Position numbers and translations under genes: made by a program. Positions 1-9,914 of a stretch of 63,393 nucleotides of DNA are shown in pieces. The stretch spans positions 1-63,393 of the forward strand of contig NZ_VDUX01000009.1 of NCBI RefSeq assembly GCF_008039565.1. The letters are read 5' to 3'. The first letter of the stretch is position 1, and each line of letters starts with the position of its first letter. This DNA is from Aeromicrobium terrae (GTDB taxonomy: Bacteria; Actinomycetota; Actinomycetes; Propionibacteriales; Nocardioidaceae). A model generated the notes under the pieces. That model ran no database searches and was not told the origin of the DNA. It saw only the letters and a program-made list of their open reading frames with translations.

Positions 1-34
1 CGAGCGGAGTCAAAGGGGCATTAGCGTGAGTCAC

Positions 35-88
35 GAGGACCTCCGGATCGAAGTTGGTGTCGTAACCCCTTCGATATCGGAGGTCCTC
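35..88. repeat. Strong palindrome near the window start
   Basis: The arms at 35-53 and 69-88 share GAGGACCTCCG and ATCGAAG in inverted orientation, with a 1-2 base difference between the blocks. The loop is about 15 nt, and weaker pairing continues outward to about 27-95. The palindrome lies 48 bases beyond the stop of the minus-strand cyclase gene, so it could be its terminator. It has no T-run and could equally be an interspersed palindromic repeat. What lies to its left is outside the window. Confidence 0.6.
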
Positions 89-135
89 GCCTCACGTCAC
101 GCGATCACAACGTCCGGAGGAACTACAGCTAGCTG

Positions 136-1626
136 TTAGCCGTTGATGCGGGCGCGGCGGCGCTCGGCGGCGTGGACGACGCGCAGGGCGGTGCGGGCCA
201 GGCCAGGGGCACGACGCGCCGTCGTCAGCGCGACCTTGTCGATCGGGGTCTTCATCGACTCCTCCGACGGGAGGGAGCCGGACTGGTCCCGGACATGCTT
301 GACCGCGAAGAGCTCCCACCGGCCGGGGACGCCCTTCAGCTCGTGCAGCCCGCGGCTCTCGAACGTCATGCCCGAGCCGACGACGAGGTCGTGGACGGTC
401 TGCGACACCATCACCCCGCCCGGGTCGGCCGCCGCGCCGACGCGGGCACCGATGTGCACCGCCATGCCGGCGACGTTCAGGCCGTCGCGCTCCAGCTCGC
501 CGGTGTGCACCCCGCACCGGACCTCGATGCCGATCTCCCGGGCGTCCGCGAGGACGATCTCCGCGCACCGCAGGGCCTTGCTGGGTCCGTCGAACACGCT
601 CATCGTGCCGTCGCCGGCGACGGTGGCGAGCCGTCCGCCGGTGTTCTCGACCGCGAGCCGCACGAGTCGCTCGTGGTCGGCCCGCATCTCGCGGTACTTC
701 GTGTCGCCGACCCTGGCGAGCAGCTCCGTCGAGGAGGCGACGTCGGTGAACAGCACGGTGCCGAGGAACCGGTCGAGGTCCGCGCGGTGGTGCGAGCCGG
801 TGGCGACCTCCTCGATGTGCTGGGCCACGCGCATCCAGGCCTGACCGATCGACGCGCCCGGCGGCGTGGGGTCGAGCTCGTAGAAGACGCCGTCGGGCAT
901 CAGCTCGGCGGCGTGCTTGCAGGCGGCCTCGGGCATGACGCCGGACGGCAGGTGGAGCACCCGGGCGGGGACCTGGACCGACTTGAGCACGTCGCGCACG
1001 TCGATCTCGAGGAGCCAGTCGAAGTACGCCTGCGCCGCGGCGGGCGTCGCCGAGCAGCGCTCGAGCAGACCCATGAGCCGGCGGTTGAACGAGGTGGCCA
1101 GCTCGGAGTCCCAGACGCCGATGATGTCGCCCGAGCCCCAGTTCGCGAACGCCTGCCGGTACCCGTTCACGAGCGTCGCGGCCTCGGCCTCGGTCCAGCC
1201 CTCCAGCTCGCTGCTGGACCGGGGACCTTGGAACATCGGGTTGTAGAAGACGAGGCCGTTCACGCGCTCGGGAGCCTTCGCGGCGAGCAGGGCCAGCGGG
1301 GCGGCGGTGCCGAGGAGGCCGACCAGGGTGGCGCGACGCATGCCGATGGCGTCCATGATCGCGAGCACGTCGTCGGCCTGCTGCTCGACGGTGGGCGCGT
1401 ACGTCACCCGGTCGGACAGGCCGAAGCCGCGCCGCTGCAGGTGGACCGTGCGCGAGTACGCCGCGCTGCGCTCGAAGATGCGGTGGATGTCCGGATCCGT
1501 CCAGCAGAGATCGAGGTGCATCCCGATCTCGAGAAACACCACCACGTCGACCGGCCCATTGCCCAAGACCTGATAGGCCAGCGCCGCACCATCCCGATCG
1601 AGATAGTGCGTAGGCACCGGATCCAT
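136..1626 (-). CDS. Alpha/beta-hydrolase-fold / class III adenylate-guanylate cyclase fusion
   Basis: Predicted 496-residue cytosolic protein. Roughly residues 1-280 form an alpha/beta-hydrolase-like domain and 300-460 a class III nucleotide cyclase catalytic domain. The cyclase half shows LFTDVASST with the first metal-binding Asp, a GDGT segment with the second Asp position, and the AVHIGARVG transition-state region, where His replaces the usual Asn before the Arg. In the hydrolase half the nucleophile elbow reads VGLLGTAAP, so the usual Ser is missing and this half is probably a sensor or scaffold rather than an enzyme. The start was set at the ATG at 1626 because a TAGAAT -10 box ends 7 nt upstream, fitting a leaderless mRNA. 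The gene is divergent from the acyl-CoA synthetase. Substrate (ATP or GTP) cannot be told from sequence. Confidence 0.85.
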   Translation of the reverse strand: MDPVPTHYLDRDGAALAYQVLGNGPVDVVVFLEIGMHLDLCWTDPDIHRIFERSAAYSRTVHLQRRGFGLSDRVTYAPTVEQQADDVLAIMDAIGMRRATLVGLLGTAAPLALLAAKAPERVNGLVFYNPMFQGPRSSSELEGWTEAEAATLVNGYRQAFANWGSGDIIGVWDSELATSFNRRLMGLLERCSATPAAAQAYFDWLLEIDVRDVLKSVQVPARVLHLPSGVMPEAACKHAAELMPDGVFYELDPTPPGASIGQAWMRVAQHIEEVATGSHHRADLDRFLGTVLFTDVASSTELLARVGDTKYREMRADHERLVRLAVENTGGRLATVAGDGTMSVFDGPSKALRCAEIVLADAREIGIEVRCGVHTGELERDGLNVAGMAVHIGARVGAAADPGGVMVSQTVHDLVVGSGMTFESRGLHELKGVPGRWELFAVKHVRDQSGSLPSEESMKTPIDKVALTTARRAPGLARTALRVVHAAERRRARING

Positions 1627-1673
1627 GGTCGGGATTCTAGGGGCGTAGAGCCCATCAGCAGAGTGATTTTCGC

Positions 1674-1679
1674 TACTGT
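1674..1679 (+). promoter_or_regulatory. -10 box and SD of the acyl-CoA synthetase gene
   Basis: TACTGT at 1674-1679 is a plausible -10, followed by a short leader of about 22 nt with GAGGAG a few bases before the ATG at 1708. This gene therefore has a normal leadered start, unlike its leaderless divergent neighbour. Confidence 0.45.
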
Positions 1680-1707
1680 GACACCTCAACTGTCATCGAG
1701 GAGCGAC

Positions 1708-3270
<1,563 letters not shown>

Positions 3271-3271
3271 A

Positions 3272-3310
3272 CGCGACCCCGATCCTCCAGGGGTGTGAAC
3301 CGGGGTCGCG
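3272..3310. terminator. Bidirectional hairpin terminator
   Basis: Perfect 10-bp inverted repeat CGCGACCCCG / CGGGGTCGCG at 3272-3281 and 3301-3310 with a 19-nt loop. It sits directly between the convergent acyl-CoA synthetase gene (stop 3270) and the secreted protein gene (stop at 3344), so it can serve both. There is no U-tract, which is usual for actinobacterial hairpins. Confidence 0.7.
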
Positions 3311-3343
3311 CGATGCCATCATGCCCGGAATTCCCGGGAATGC

Positions 3344-4462
3344 CTAGGGAGAGCAGCGCTGGTAGTAGACCGGTTCGGGTGCACCGCAGACCGTGGCCCC
3401 CTGCACGACCCACGTCGCGACGGCGTCTGCCAGGACGCTCGTGGCAGTTGCAAGGACCGGGGCGTTCCCGACGATGCACCCGAAGCCGCCGGTGAGCTCG
3501 ACGTCGGCGGACTCCAGCCCACTCACCGTCGGCGGGGAGCTGACGACGGTCGGACCGTTCGGCCGGTCCGGCGCGACGGTGTCCGCGTAGGTGAGCCGCA
3601 CGTCCGGATCGTTCCCCCGCGTGCTGTCTACGACGAGTCCGCACGTCCCGACCACGGGCATCGTCACCGGAATCGGGTCGTTCGTGGAGACACGGACGCG
3701 CTGCGTCACGGCGAAGGTCTTGTCGGCGGCGTTCGGGATCGCCTCCGCCCGCGGTCGATCGCCTGCATGCTCCGTCGAGTCGACGCGAAGGGTCACGTGG
3801 TCCTCGTCCGGCACGCCGGTCGTGCACTCGACGGGCGGCGAAGCGTCACAGTCCGGCAGGACAGCGACATCGGACACGGGGCGATCCGGGACCAGCAGAG
3901 TGAGGTATTGGGCCGCGACGTTGGTCAGGGGTACCGCCGTCGGCGGGTCGACGGTGGCCTCGCACCCGTCAGCATGGTCGTCGTTGGCGTCACGCCAGCC
4001 GTCGTCGCAGATGTACGTGAGGGTCCGGGTCGCCTCGTCGCAGATCACCTCCTCGTGCAGGTAGACGTCGTCGGGCGGGGTGTGCGTGGCGCACCACGTC
4101 GAGTGCGTCCCGCACGTCATCGAGATGGCGTCGTCAGCACCGACCACGACGGCCACCGTGCCGGTGCTGCCGTCGGCCCGCGTGCAGGTCGACCCGTCGA
4201 GTGCGTCGATCGACGCCGGGCCGGGCGCGCCGGTCGCACCGTCGTCGCCCTTCGGCCCCGTCGGGCCGGTCTGGTTCCAGCTGACCGGGTTCTCGGACCG
4301 ACGACACGCCTTGTCCGGAGCGACGACGCGCAGAGCGCCGGAGTACTTGTTGACGCATCCGTGGAAGGTCCCGCCGGAGTCGGGACCGGTGGTGGCCGTG
4401 GCGTAGCCGACGGTTCCGAAGACCACCGCCGACAGCGCGGCAGCAACGAGACTGTTGCGCAT
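3344..4462 (-). CDS. Secreted protein with a short collagen-like Gly-X-Y segment
   Basis: 372-residue predicted exported protein of unknown function. The first about 25 residues form a signal peptide (MRNS, then a hydrophobic stretch ending near ATATT). Near residue 70 is a six-triplet Gly-X-Y run, GPTGPKGDDGATGAPGPA, of the kind seen in many short-tailed actinobacterial surface proteins. The remainder is rich in Thr, Asp and paired Cys (about 16 Cys), suggesting disulfides outside the cell. The start at 4462 was chosen because AGGAGG lies 7 nt upstream, rather than an ATG 13 codons further out. It is divergent from the DUF1906 gene. No catalytic motif is visible, so no function is proposed. 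Confidence 0.75.
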   Translation of the reverse strand: MRNSLVAAALSAVVFGTVGYATATTGPDSGGTFHGCVNKYSGALRVVAPDKACRRSENPVSWNQTGPTGPKGDDGATGAPGPASIDALDGSTCTRADGSTGTVAVVVGADDAISMTCGTHSTWCATHTPPDDVYLHEEVICDEATRTLTYICDDGWRDANDDHADGCEATVDPPTAVPLTNVAAQYLTLLVPDRPVSDVAVLPDCDASPPVECTTGVPDEDHVTLRVDSTEHAGDRPRAEAIPNAADKTFAVTQRVRVSTNDPIPVTMPVVGTCGLVVDSTRGNDPDVRLTYADTVAPDRPNGPTVVSSPPTVSGLESADVELTGGFGCIVGNAPVLATATSVLADAVATWVVQGATVCGAPEPVYYQRCSP

Positions 4463-4545
4463 CGCAACCTCCTGGGTCGCGCCGATCGTAGGACCACGCA
4501 ACCAACGACGTCAGCGGAATGCGGAACATCGGCCCCTCTCGGCTT

Positions 4546-4551
4546 TACGCT
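4546..4551 (+). promoter_or_regulatory. Leaderless -10 box of the DUF1906 gene
   Basis: TACGCT ends 6 nt before the ATG at 4558, so transcription would start at the start codon. This favours 4558 over the in-frame ATG at 4519. Confidence 0.6.
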
Positions 4552-4557
4552 TCTGGG

Positions 4558-5880
4558 ATGCGCCTGGTGCCTTCCCCCACCGCGCGGATGACGGTCGCCG
4601 GCATGCTGGCCGCCCTCGCCGCCTCCGTCCTGCCTGCCTCCACCGCCCACGCGGCGGAGCCTCAAGCCCCCGGGAGCTTCACCGGGTACGGCTTCGACAC
4701 GTGCGTCGCGCCGAGCCAGACGGTCATGGACCGCTGGAACCTGAGCTCCCAGTACTCGGCCATCGGCATCTACATCTCCGGCAACTCGCGGTATTGCGGC
4801 GACGCCTACCAGCCGAACCTCAGCCCCGCGTGGGTCGCCGACAACGCGGCCATCGGCTGGCGGTTCGTCCCGATCCACGTCGGCTACCAGGCGCCCTGCT
4901 TCAAGAACAACCCGGACAGCCGCGTGCAGAAGAAGCGCATGTCGCGCACCACGTCGACGGCACGCAGCCAGGCCACGAGCGACGCGAACGAGGCCGTCGC
5001 CGCCCTGAAGAAGTACGGGTTCCCGGCGGGGAGCTTCACGTATCTGGACATCGAGTACTACTCGCGATCCGACACCTCGTGCGACGCCGCCGTCCGCCAG
5101 TTCGTGGACGCGTTCGACGAGCGCGTCCACGCGCTCGGGTTCAGGACCGGCCTGTACTCCAGCGGCTCGGCCGCCATCGCGAGCATCAACGCGATCCGCA
5201 CGGCGTCCTGGCTCGACAAGCCCGACCACATGTGGATCGCCTGGACCAACCGGATCGCCGACACCGACGGTGGGCCGTACCTGGCCGACTCGGCGTGGAA
5301 CCACCACGAGCGGATCCACCAGTACCACAACGGCGTCAACGAGACGTACGGCGGAAAGACGCTCAACATCGACAAGGACTTCCTCGACGTCGGCAAGGGC
5401 TCGGTGCGTCCGGCCGAGCAACAGCCGTGCGGTCACCCGATGACCTACCAGACCTGGCCCGGCCTGACGCTCGGCTCCCGGGCGGACCAGGTGTGGGTCC
5501 TCGAGTGCCGGCTCAAGGCGGTCGGCCAGCTGCAGACCGTCGACGGCTACCTCAGCACCGGCACCATCGCCGCGATCAACCGCTTCCGCGCCTCGCTCGG
5601 CTGGTCGCAGAACAGCCGCACCAGCCGCGAGTTCTGGACCGCGCTGCTCTCGGCCGGGAGCCAGCCGCGCGTCCTGAAGTACGGGGACGTCGGCGAGGAC
5701 GTCTACCGCCTGCAGCGCGCCCTGCGCGCCGCCGGCGAGGACATCACCTCGTACGGCAAGTTCAACGCCCAGACCGCCGCGGCCGTCCGCCGCTACCGCC
5801 TGGCGCGAGACCTCGCCGGGTACCGCACGGCCACCGCCGGCACCTGGGTCAACCTCCAGAAGGGCAAGCTGACCAAGTGA
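4558..5880 (+). CDS. Secreted DUF1906 (glycoside hydrolase-like) protein with peptidoglycan-binding-like repeats
   Basis: 440-residue exported protein. A signal peptide ends near the STAHAA-AEP site about residue 34. Residues about 40-280 form a DUF1906 domain (Rv2525c-like TIM barrel). It shows GYGFDTC at its start, the strand-end IEYY acidic pair and a C-terminal strand with NIDKDFL, all positions used by GH25-like enzymes. After this come two repeats resembling PG_binding_1 modules (around KYGDVGEDVYRLQRAL). By analogy it could cleave or bind cell-wall polymer, but activity of DUF1906 proteins is not settled. It overlaps the following GDPD gene by 4 bases (GTGA), so the two are translationally coupled. 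Confidence 0.85.
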   Translation: MRLVPSPTARMTVAGMLAALAASVLPASTAHAAEPQAPGSFTGYGFDTCVAPSQTVMDRWNLSSQYSAIGIYISGNSRYCGDAYQPNLSPAWVADNAAIGWRFVPIHVGYQAPCFKNNPDSRVQKKRMSRTTSTARSQATSDANEAVAALKKYGFPAGSFTYLDIEYYSRSDTSCDAAVRQFVDAFDERVHALGFRTGLYSSGSAAIASINAIRTASWLDKPDHMWIAWTNRIADTDGGPYLADSAWNHHERIHQYHNGVNETYGGKTLNIDKDFLDVGKGSVRPAEQQPCGHPMTYQTWPGLTLGSRADQVWVLECRLKAVGQLQTVDGYLSTGTIAAINRFRASLGWSQNSRTSREFWTALLSAGSQPRVLKYGDVGEDVYRLQRALRAAGEDITSYGKFNAQTAAAVRRYRLARDLAGYRTATAGTWVNLQKGKLTK

Positions 5881-6545
5881 CCGTCCTCGTCTCTGCGCAC
5901 CGCGGCGGTGCCGGGGACGACGGCGTCCAGAACTCGCTGGAGGCGGTCGAGGCGGCGATCGACCTCGGCTGCGACTTCGTGGAGGTCGACCTGCGCCGGG
6001 ACCGGCACGGCCGGCTGGTCGTCTCGCACGACGCCCCGGGCGACGACTCCGCCCCGTTCGACGCGGTGCTCGACCTCGTCGCCGGGCGGGCCGGCCTGCA
6101 CCTCGACCTGAAGATCACCGAGGGTGCGCTCGAAGTCGTCGACGACGTGGTGGACCGGATCGGCACGGGCCACCTGGTGGTGACGTCGGCCGACGACGGG
6201 CTCGTCCGCGCGCTGAGGACGCGTGCCGAGGAGCGCGGGTCCGGGCTGCTCGTCGGGCTCTCGACCAGCCGGCGCTCGGCCCGCGGCCGGATCGATCGCT
6301 GGTGGACGCACGTGGTGTCGTGGTTCCCGCGCACGCGGATGCGGCTGAGCCACGCCAACGTCGTGGCCTCGCACCACGTGCTGGCGCGGCACTGGCTGCG
6401 CAGCTGGGCGCGGCACCGCCAGCTGCCGCTGCTGGTCTGGACCGTGGACGACCCGGTCGCCCTCGACTTCTGGATGAACGACCCGGACACCTGGGTGGTG
6501 ACCACCAACCACCCTGCCCGGGCGCTGGCGGCTAGACGGTCGTGA
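5877..6545 (+). CDS. Glycerophosphodiester phosphodiesterase family protein
   Basis: 222-residue GDPD-family TIM-barrel phosphodiesterase. Family motifs are AHRGG at the N-terminus, NSLEA, then EVDLRRD with the metal-binding acids, and SHD shortly after. The LDLK strand and the WTVDD C-terminal strand are also present. Relatives hydrolyse glycerophosphodiesters to glycerol-3-phosphate and alcohol; some act on teichoic acids. The GTG start overlaps the TGA of the secreted DUF1906 gene, suggesting a shared task in envelope turnover, although this protein has no signal peptide and should be cytosolic. Its last 14 bases overlap the convergent sterol-carrier-like gene. At 222 residues it is on the short side for the family. 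Confidence 0.88.
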   Translation: MTVLVSAHRGGAGDDGVQNSLEAVEAAIDLGCDFVEVDLRRDRHGRLVVSHDAPGDDSAPFDAVLDLVAGRAGLHLDLKITEGALEVVDDVVDRIGTGHLVVTSADDGLVRALRTRAEERGSGLLVGLSTSRRSARGRIDRWWTHVVSWFPRTRMRLSHANVVASHHVLARHWLRSWARHRQLPLLVWTVDDPVALDFWMNDPDTWVVTTNHPARALAARRS

Positions 6546-6885
6546 GCGGCAGGAGCGCGGAGAGGTCGGACCGCTCTCCTGACGCCTGGACCCGGGCGTC
6601 GGCCCAGGCGAGGCGACCTCGCGCAAGGGCGATCCAGGTCTCGGCGTCCATCTCGACGACGGCCGGCGGCGTGCCACGCGTGTGGCGCTGACCCTCGATC
6701 ACCTGCACCGCGGCGAACGGCGGGACGCGCACCTCGACGCTCGCGCCCGGCGCCTTCTGCTGCAGCAGCGCGAGCAGGTGCTTCGTCGCGGCCTTGAGGT
6801 CGTCGCGCGTGGCGTCGCCGGCGTCGATGCGAGAGCAGACGTCGGCGAACTCGGCGTCGTCGAGGGCTGTCAGCCGCCGTGCCAT
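6532..6885 (-). CDS. Sterol carrier family (SCP2-like) small protein
   Basis: 117-residue cytosolic protein. It begins MARRL, has an acidic helical first third, then a beta-rich part (SVEVRVPPFAAVQVIEG) and a helix with TWIALARGR. This matches the small actinobacterial 'sterol carrier family' proteins often found next to purine genes such as purF or purL. No enzymatic motif is present; ligand binding is inferred from the family name only. It lies downstream of purL on the same strand with a 67-bp palindrome between them, and a G-rich SD precedes the ATG. Its stop overlaps the GDPD gene on the other strand. Confidence 0.7.
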   Translation of the reverse strand: MARRLTALDDAEFADVCSRIDAGDATRDDLKAATKHLLALLQQKAPGASVEVRVPPFAAVQVIEGQRHTRGTPPAVVEMDAETWIALARGRLAWADARVQASGERSDLSALLPLTTV

Positions 6886-6898
6886 GACCGCCCCCCTT

Positions 6899-6965
6899 CC
6901 CGCTGAGAGTGACGTTTTCGCCCTGTTTTCGTCGAAACATGGGCGAAAACGTCACGCTCAGCGGG
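6899..6965. repeat. 67-bp near-perfect palindrome between purL and the sterol-carrier gene
   Basis: Arms of 25 bp at 6899-6923 and 6941-6965 differ at one position; both contain GTGACGTTTTCGCCC or its complement. Pairing resumes in the loop (TGTTT / AAACA), leaving only about 6 unpaired bases, so almost the whole stretch folds. It sits 11 bases after the purL stop and 13 bases before the next start. It could stop or attenuate readthrough from purL, or be one copy of an interspersed palindrome. Confidence 0.75.
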
Positions 6966-6976
6966 GACTGGGGGCA

Positions 6977-9259
6977 TCAGCTGAGCATGGGGCCGAGGAC
7001 GGCGGGGAGGGTGGCCGACCACGCGGCCCGCACCTCGCTGATCGGGACGCTGAAGGAGCCGACGACCTCGACGGCGTCGCCGCCCGTGCGTCCGATGGAG
7101 GAGAGCGCCAGGCCGTGGTCTGCCGCGAGCGTGACGAGCTCCTCGTGGTGCTCCTCCGCGACCGCGACGATCGCCCGGGCCGACGACTCGCTGAACAGGT
7201 CGACGAACGGGTCGTCGAGCTCGACGCGGACACCGACGTCGTGGCGGAGCGACGCCTCGACGAGCGCCATGGCGAGTCCACCGTCGGAGAGGTCGTGGGC
7301 GGCGGTCAGCAGCCCGCGGCGACCGGCCTCCTGCAGCACGGCGGCCAGCGCTTGCTCGGCCTCGAGGTCGACGGCCGGTGGGAGCCCGCCGAGGTGGTCG
7401 TGGACGACGTCGGCCCACGTGGAGCCGCTGAGCTCCTCGCGCGTCTCCCCGAGGAGGAGGACGTGGTCGCCCTCGCGAGCGAAGCCCTGTGTGACGCGGC
7501 GGCGGACGTCTTCGATCACGCCGAGCACGCCGACGACCGGCGTCGGGAGGATCGCGGTCTCGCCGGTCTGGTTGTAGAACGACACGTTGCCGCCGGTGAC
7601 CGGGATGCCGAGCACCGCGCACGCGTCCTTGAGCCCGTGGGTGGCCTGCTCGAACTGCCACATCACGGCCGGGTCCTCCGGCGAGCCGAAGTTCAGGCAG
7701 TCGGTGACCGCGAGCGGCAGCGCTCCGGTGACGGCGACGTTGCGGAACGCCTCCGCGAGCGCGAGCTGCGCGCCGGCGTACGGGTCGAGCTGGGCGAACC
7801 GGCCGTTGCAGTCGGTGGAGACGGCGACGCCGAGGTGGCTCTCCTCGTCGACGCGCACGACGCCGGCGTCCTCGGGCTGCGCGAGCACGGTGTTGCCCTG
7901 GACGTAGCGGTCGTACTGGTCGGTGACCCAGGACTTGTCGGCGAGGTTCGGCGACCCGACCAGCCGGAGCAGGGTCTCGCGGAGCTCGTCGCCGGTGGTG
8001 GGCCGCGGGAGCCTCTCGGCACCGTCCGCCTGCAGCGCGTCCTGCGACGCGGGCCGGGCGAAGGGACGCTCGTAGACCGGGCCGTCGTGCGCGACCGACC
8101 GCGGCGGCACGTCGACGACGGTGCGGCCGTGCCAGTCGATGACCAGGCGGTCGCCGTCGGTGACCTCACCGATGGTGACGGCCTCGACGTCCCACTTCTC
8201 GCAGATCGCCATGAACGCGTCGAGGTGCTGCGGCTCGACGACCGCCATCATGCGCTCCTGGCTCTCGCTCATGAGGATCTCCTCCGGCGAGAGCGACGAG
8301 TCGCGCAGGGGAACCGTGTCGAGCTCGACGCGCATGCCGCCGTCGCCGGCGGAGGCGAGCTCGCTGGTGGCGCAGGAGAGGCCGGCACCGCCGAGGTCCT
8401 GGATGCCGTTGACGACGCCCGCCGCGAACAGCTCGAGGGTGCACTCGATCAGCAGCTTCTCCATGAACGGGTCGCCGACCTGGACGCTCGGGCGCTTGGT
8501 GGGCCCGCCCTCGGAGAACGTCTCCGACGCGAGCACGCTGACGCCGCCGATGCCGTCGCCGCCGGTGCGCGCACCGTAGAGGACGACCTTGTTGCCGACG
8601 CCGGACGCGAACGCGAGGTGGAGGTCCTCGTGGCGCAGCACGCCGACGCACAGCGCGTTGACCAGCGGGTTGCCGAGGTACGTGGGGTCGAAGACCACCT
8701 CGCCACCGATGTTGGGCAGGCCGAGGCAGTTCCCGTAGCCGCCGACGCCCGCGACGATGCCGGGCAGGACGCGGCGGGTGTCGTCGGCGGTGAGCGGTCC
8801 GAACCGGAGCGGGTCCATCACGGCGACCGGGCGGGCGCCCATGGCGAGGATGTCGCGGACGATGCCGCCGACGCCCGTGGCCGCGCCCTGGTACGGCTCG
8901 ACGTAGCTGGGGTGGTTGTGCGACTCCACCTTGAACGTGACCGCATAGCCCTGGCCGATGTCGATGACGCCGGCGTTCTCGCCGATGCCGGCGAGCGTCT
9001 TGCCGAGCGGCGTCTCCTGGGGCAGCTCGCCGAACTTCTTGAGGTGCACCTTGCTCGACTTGTAGGAGCAGTGCTCGCTCCACATGACGGAGTACATGGC
9101 CAGCTCGGCGCTCGTGGGGCGGCGGCCGAGGATCTCGCGGATGCGCTCGTACTCGTCGGACTTCAGCCCGAGCTCGGCCCAGGGCTGCTCACGATCGGGC
9201 GTCTCGCTGGCGTGCTCGACGGTGTCGAGAACAGCTGAATCGGCGGGGGCGTCCGTCAC
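6977..9259 (-). CDS. purL: Phosphoribosylformylglycinamidine synthase subunit PurL
   Basis: 760-residue ATP-dependent synthetase subunit that converts FGAR to FGAM in step 4 of purine synthesis, working with PurQ (glutaminase) and PurS (bridging subunit), both at 30.9-31.8 kb. It has the expected small-PurL length and motifs: [20 protein letters not shown], the RTGGDGIGG loop, SESQERMM and the second-half HDLSDGGLA. The GTG at 9259 is preferred over the GTG at 9265, because TAGGCT (9271-9266 on the minus strand) ends exactly 6 nt before it, giving a leaderless start. That -10 overlaps the TAG stop of the upstream gene. The gene is complete. Confidence 0.97.
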   Translation of the reverse strand: MTDAPADSAVLDTVEHASETPDREQPWAELGLKSDEYERIREILGRRPTSAELAMYSVMWSEHCSYKSSKVHLKKFGELPQETPLGKTLAGIGENAGVIDIGQGYAVTFKVESHNHPSYVEPYQGAATGVGGIVRDILAMGARPVAVMDPLRFGPLTADDTRRVLPGIVAGVGGYGNCLGLPNIGGEVVFDPTYLGNPLVNALCVGVLRHEDLHLAFASGVGNKVVLYGARTGGDGIGGVSVLASETFSEGGPTKRPSVQVGDPFMEKLLIECTLELFAAGVVNGIQDLGGAGLSCATSELASAGDGGMRVELDTVPLRDSSLSPEEILMSESQERMMAVVEPQHLDAFMAICEKWDVEAVTIGEVTDGDRLVIDWHGRTVVDVPPRSVAHDGPVYERPFARPASQDALQADGAERLPRPTTGDELRETLLRLVGSPNLADKSWVTDQYDRYVQGNTVLAQPEDAGVVRVDEESHLGVAVSTDCNGRFAQLDPYAGAQLALAEAFRNVAVTGALPLAVTDCLNFGSPEDPAVMWQFEQATHGLKDACAVLGIPVTGGNVSFYNQTGETAILPTPVVGVLGVIEDVRRRVTQGFAREGDHVLLLGETREELSGSTWADVVHDHLGGLPPAVDLEAEQALAAVLQEAGRRGLLTAAHDLSDGGLAMALVEASLRHDVGVRVELDDPFVDLFSESSARAIVAVAEEHHEELVTLAADHGLALSSIGRTGGDAVEVVGSFSVPISEVRAAWSATLPAVLGPMLS

Positions 9260-9268
9260 GCGCACAGC

Positions 9269-9895
9269 CTATCCGGCGTCGGCGATGTCCTCGGCCGGGC
9301 GTCCCGGGGCCATGCCGGCCCAGGCGACGTCGATGGACACGCCCACGTCGATCACGCGGGTGGCGACGACGTGCGGCTTCTCCAGCTCGCGGGCGACGTA
9401 CTTGGCGACGAAGCGGCGCAGCTCGCCGTCGATGTTGGCGACGCGCTTCAGCAACGTGGCGCGCAGGCCCTCGGCCTCGAGGTGGAGGTCCAGCTCGTCG
9501 GGGTTGGGCGGCGTGACGTCGACGATGATCCGGAGGTCGTGCGTGGCGTGCGCCGTGACCGTGAGCGGCACCTCGACGGCGGCGTGGAACCGCTCCTTCT
9601 CCACCTGCAGGTTGACGGTGAAGTCGAGGTCGACCGGGACCACCAGCTTGTACGAGATCGGGATGCCAGGGATCTCCGTGGCCCTGGCCGCGCCGATCTG
9701 GCCCTTGGCCGTGACGCTCGCGATGCGGCCTGGGCCGACGCCCATCGGACCGAAGTCGATCGGCTGGCCGGCGATGCCGTCGACGGCGCCGATGATCCGC
9801 TCCGGCGTCACGGCCGCCCGGAAGAACAGGGCGCCGAACTCCTCGTAGGAGCAGCGGATGTCCTCGGACGCGATGTCATCGACCTTCTCGACCAT
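9269..9895 (-). CDS. Conserved hypothetical protein, beta-rich
   Basis: 208-residue cytosolic protein that I do not recognise beyond a conserved actinobacterial hypothetical. There is no signal peptide and no membrane segment. Alternating hydrophobic/charged strands, such as YKLVVPVDLDFTVNLQVE and ELDLHLEAEGLRATLLK, suggest a large antiparallel sheet, possibly a lipid- or SRPBCC-like binding fold. The ATG at 9895 is backed by TATCTT ending 6 nt upstream (leaderless). Its stop codon lies inside the purL promoter, so readthrough into purL is likely as well. Confidence 0.7.
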   Translation of the reverse strand: MVEKVDDIASEDIRCSYEEFGALFFRAAVTPERIIGAVDGIAGQPIDFGPMGVGPGRIASVTAKGQIGAARATEIPGIPISYKLVVPVDLDFTVNLQVEKERFHAAVEVPLTVTAHATHDLRIIVDVTPPNPDELDLHLEAEGLRATLLKRVANIDGELRRFVAKYVARELEKPHVVATRVIDVGVSIDVAWAGMAPGRPAEDIADAG

Positions 9896-9914
9896 CCCCG
9901 AAAGATAGCGTCGG

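Noticed and set aside
172..1707. Long plus-strand open frame in front of the acyl-CoA synthetase, in phase with it
   Set aside because: It is the antisense of the cyclase gene; composition is Arg/Val/Asp-skewed as in GC-rich antisense frames, and the real synthetase start at 1708 has an SD.
6794..9238. 814-codon plus-strand frame opposite purL
   Set aside because: Purely antisense to purL, with no recognisable motif; typical high-GC artefact.
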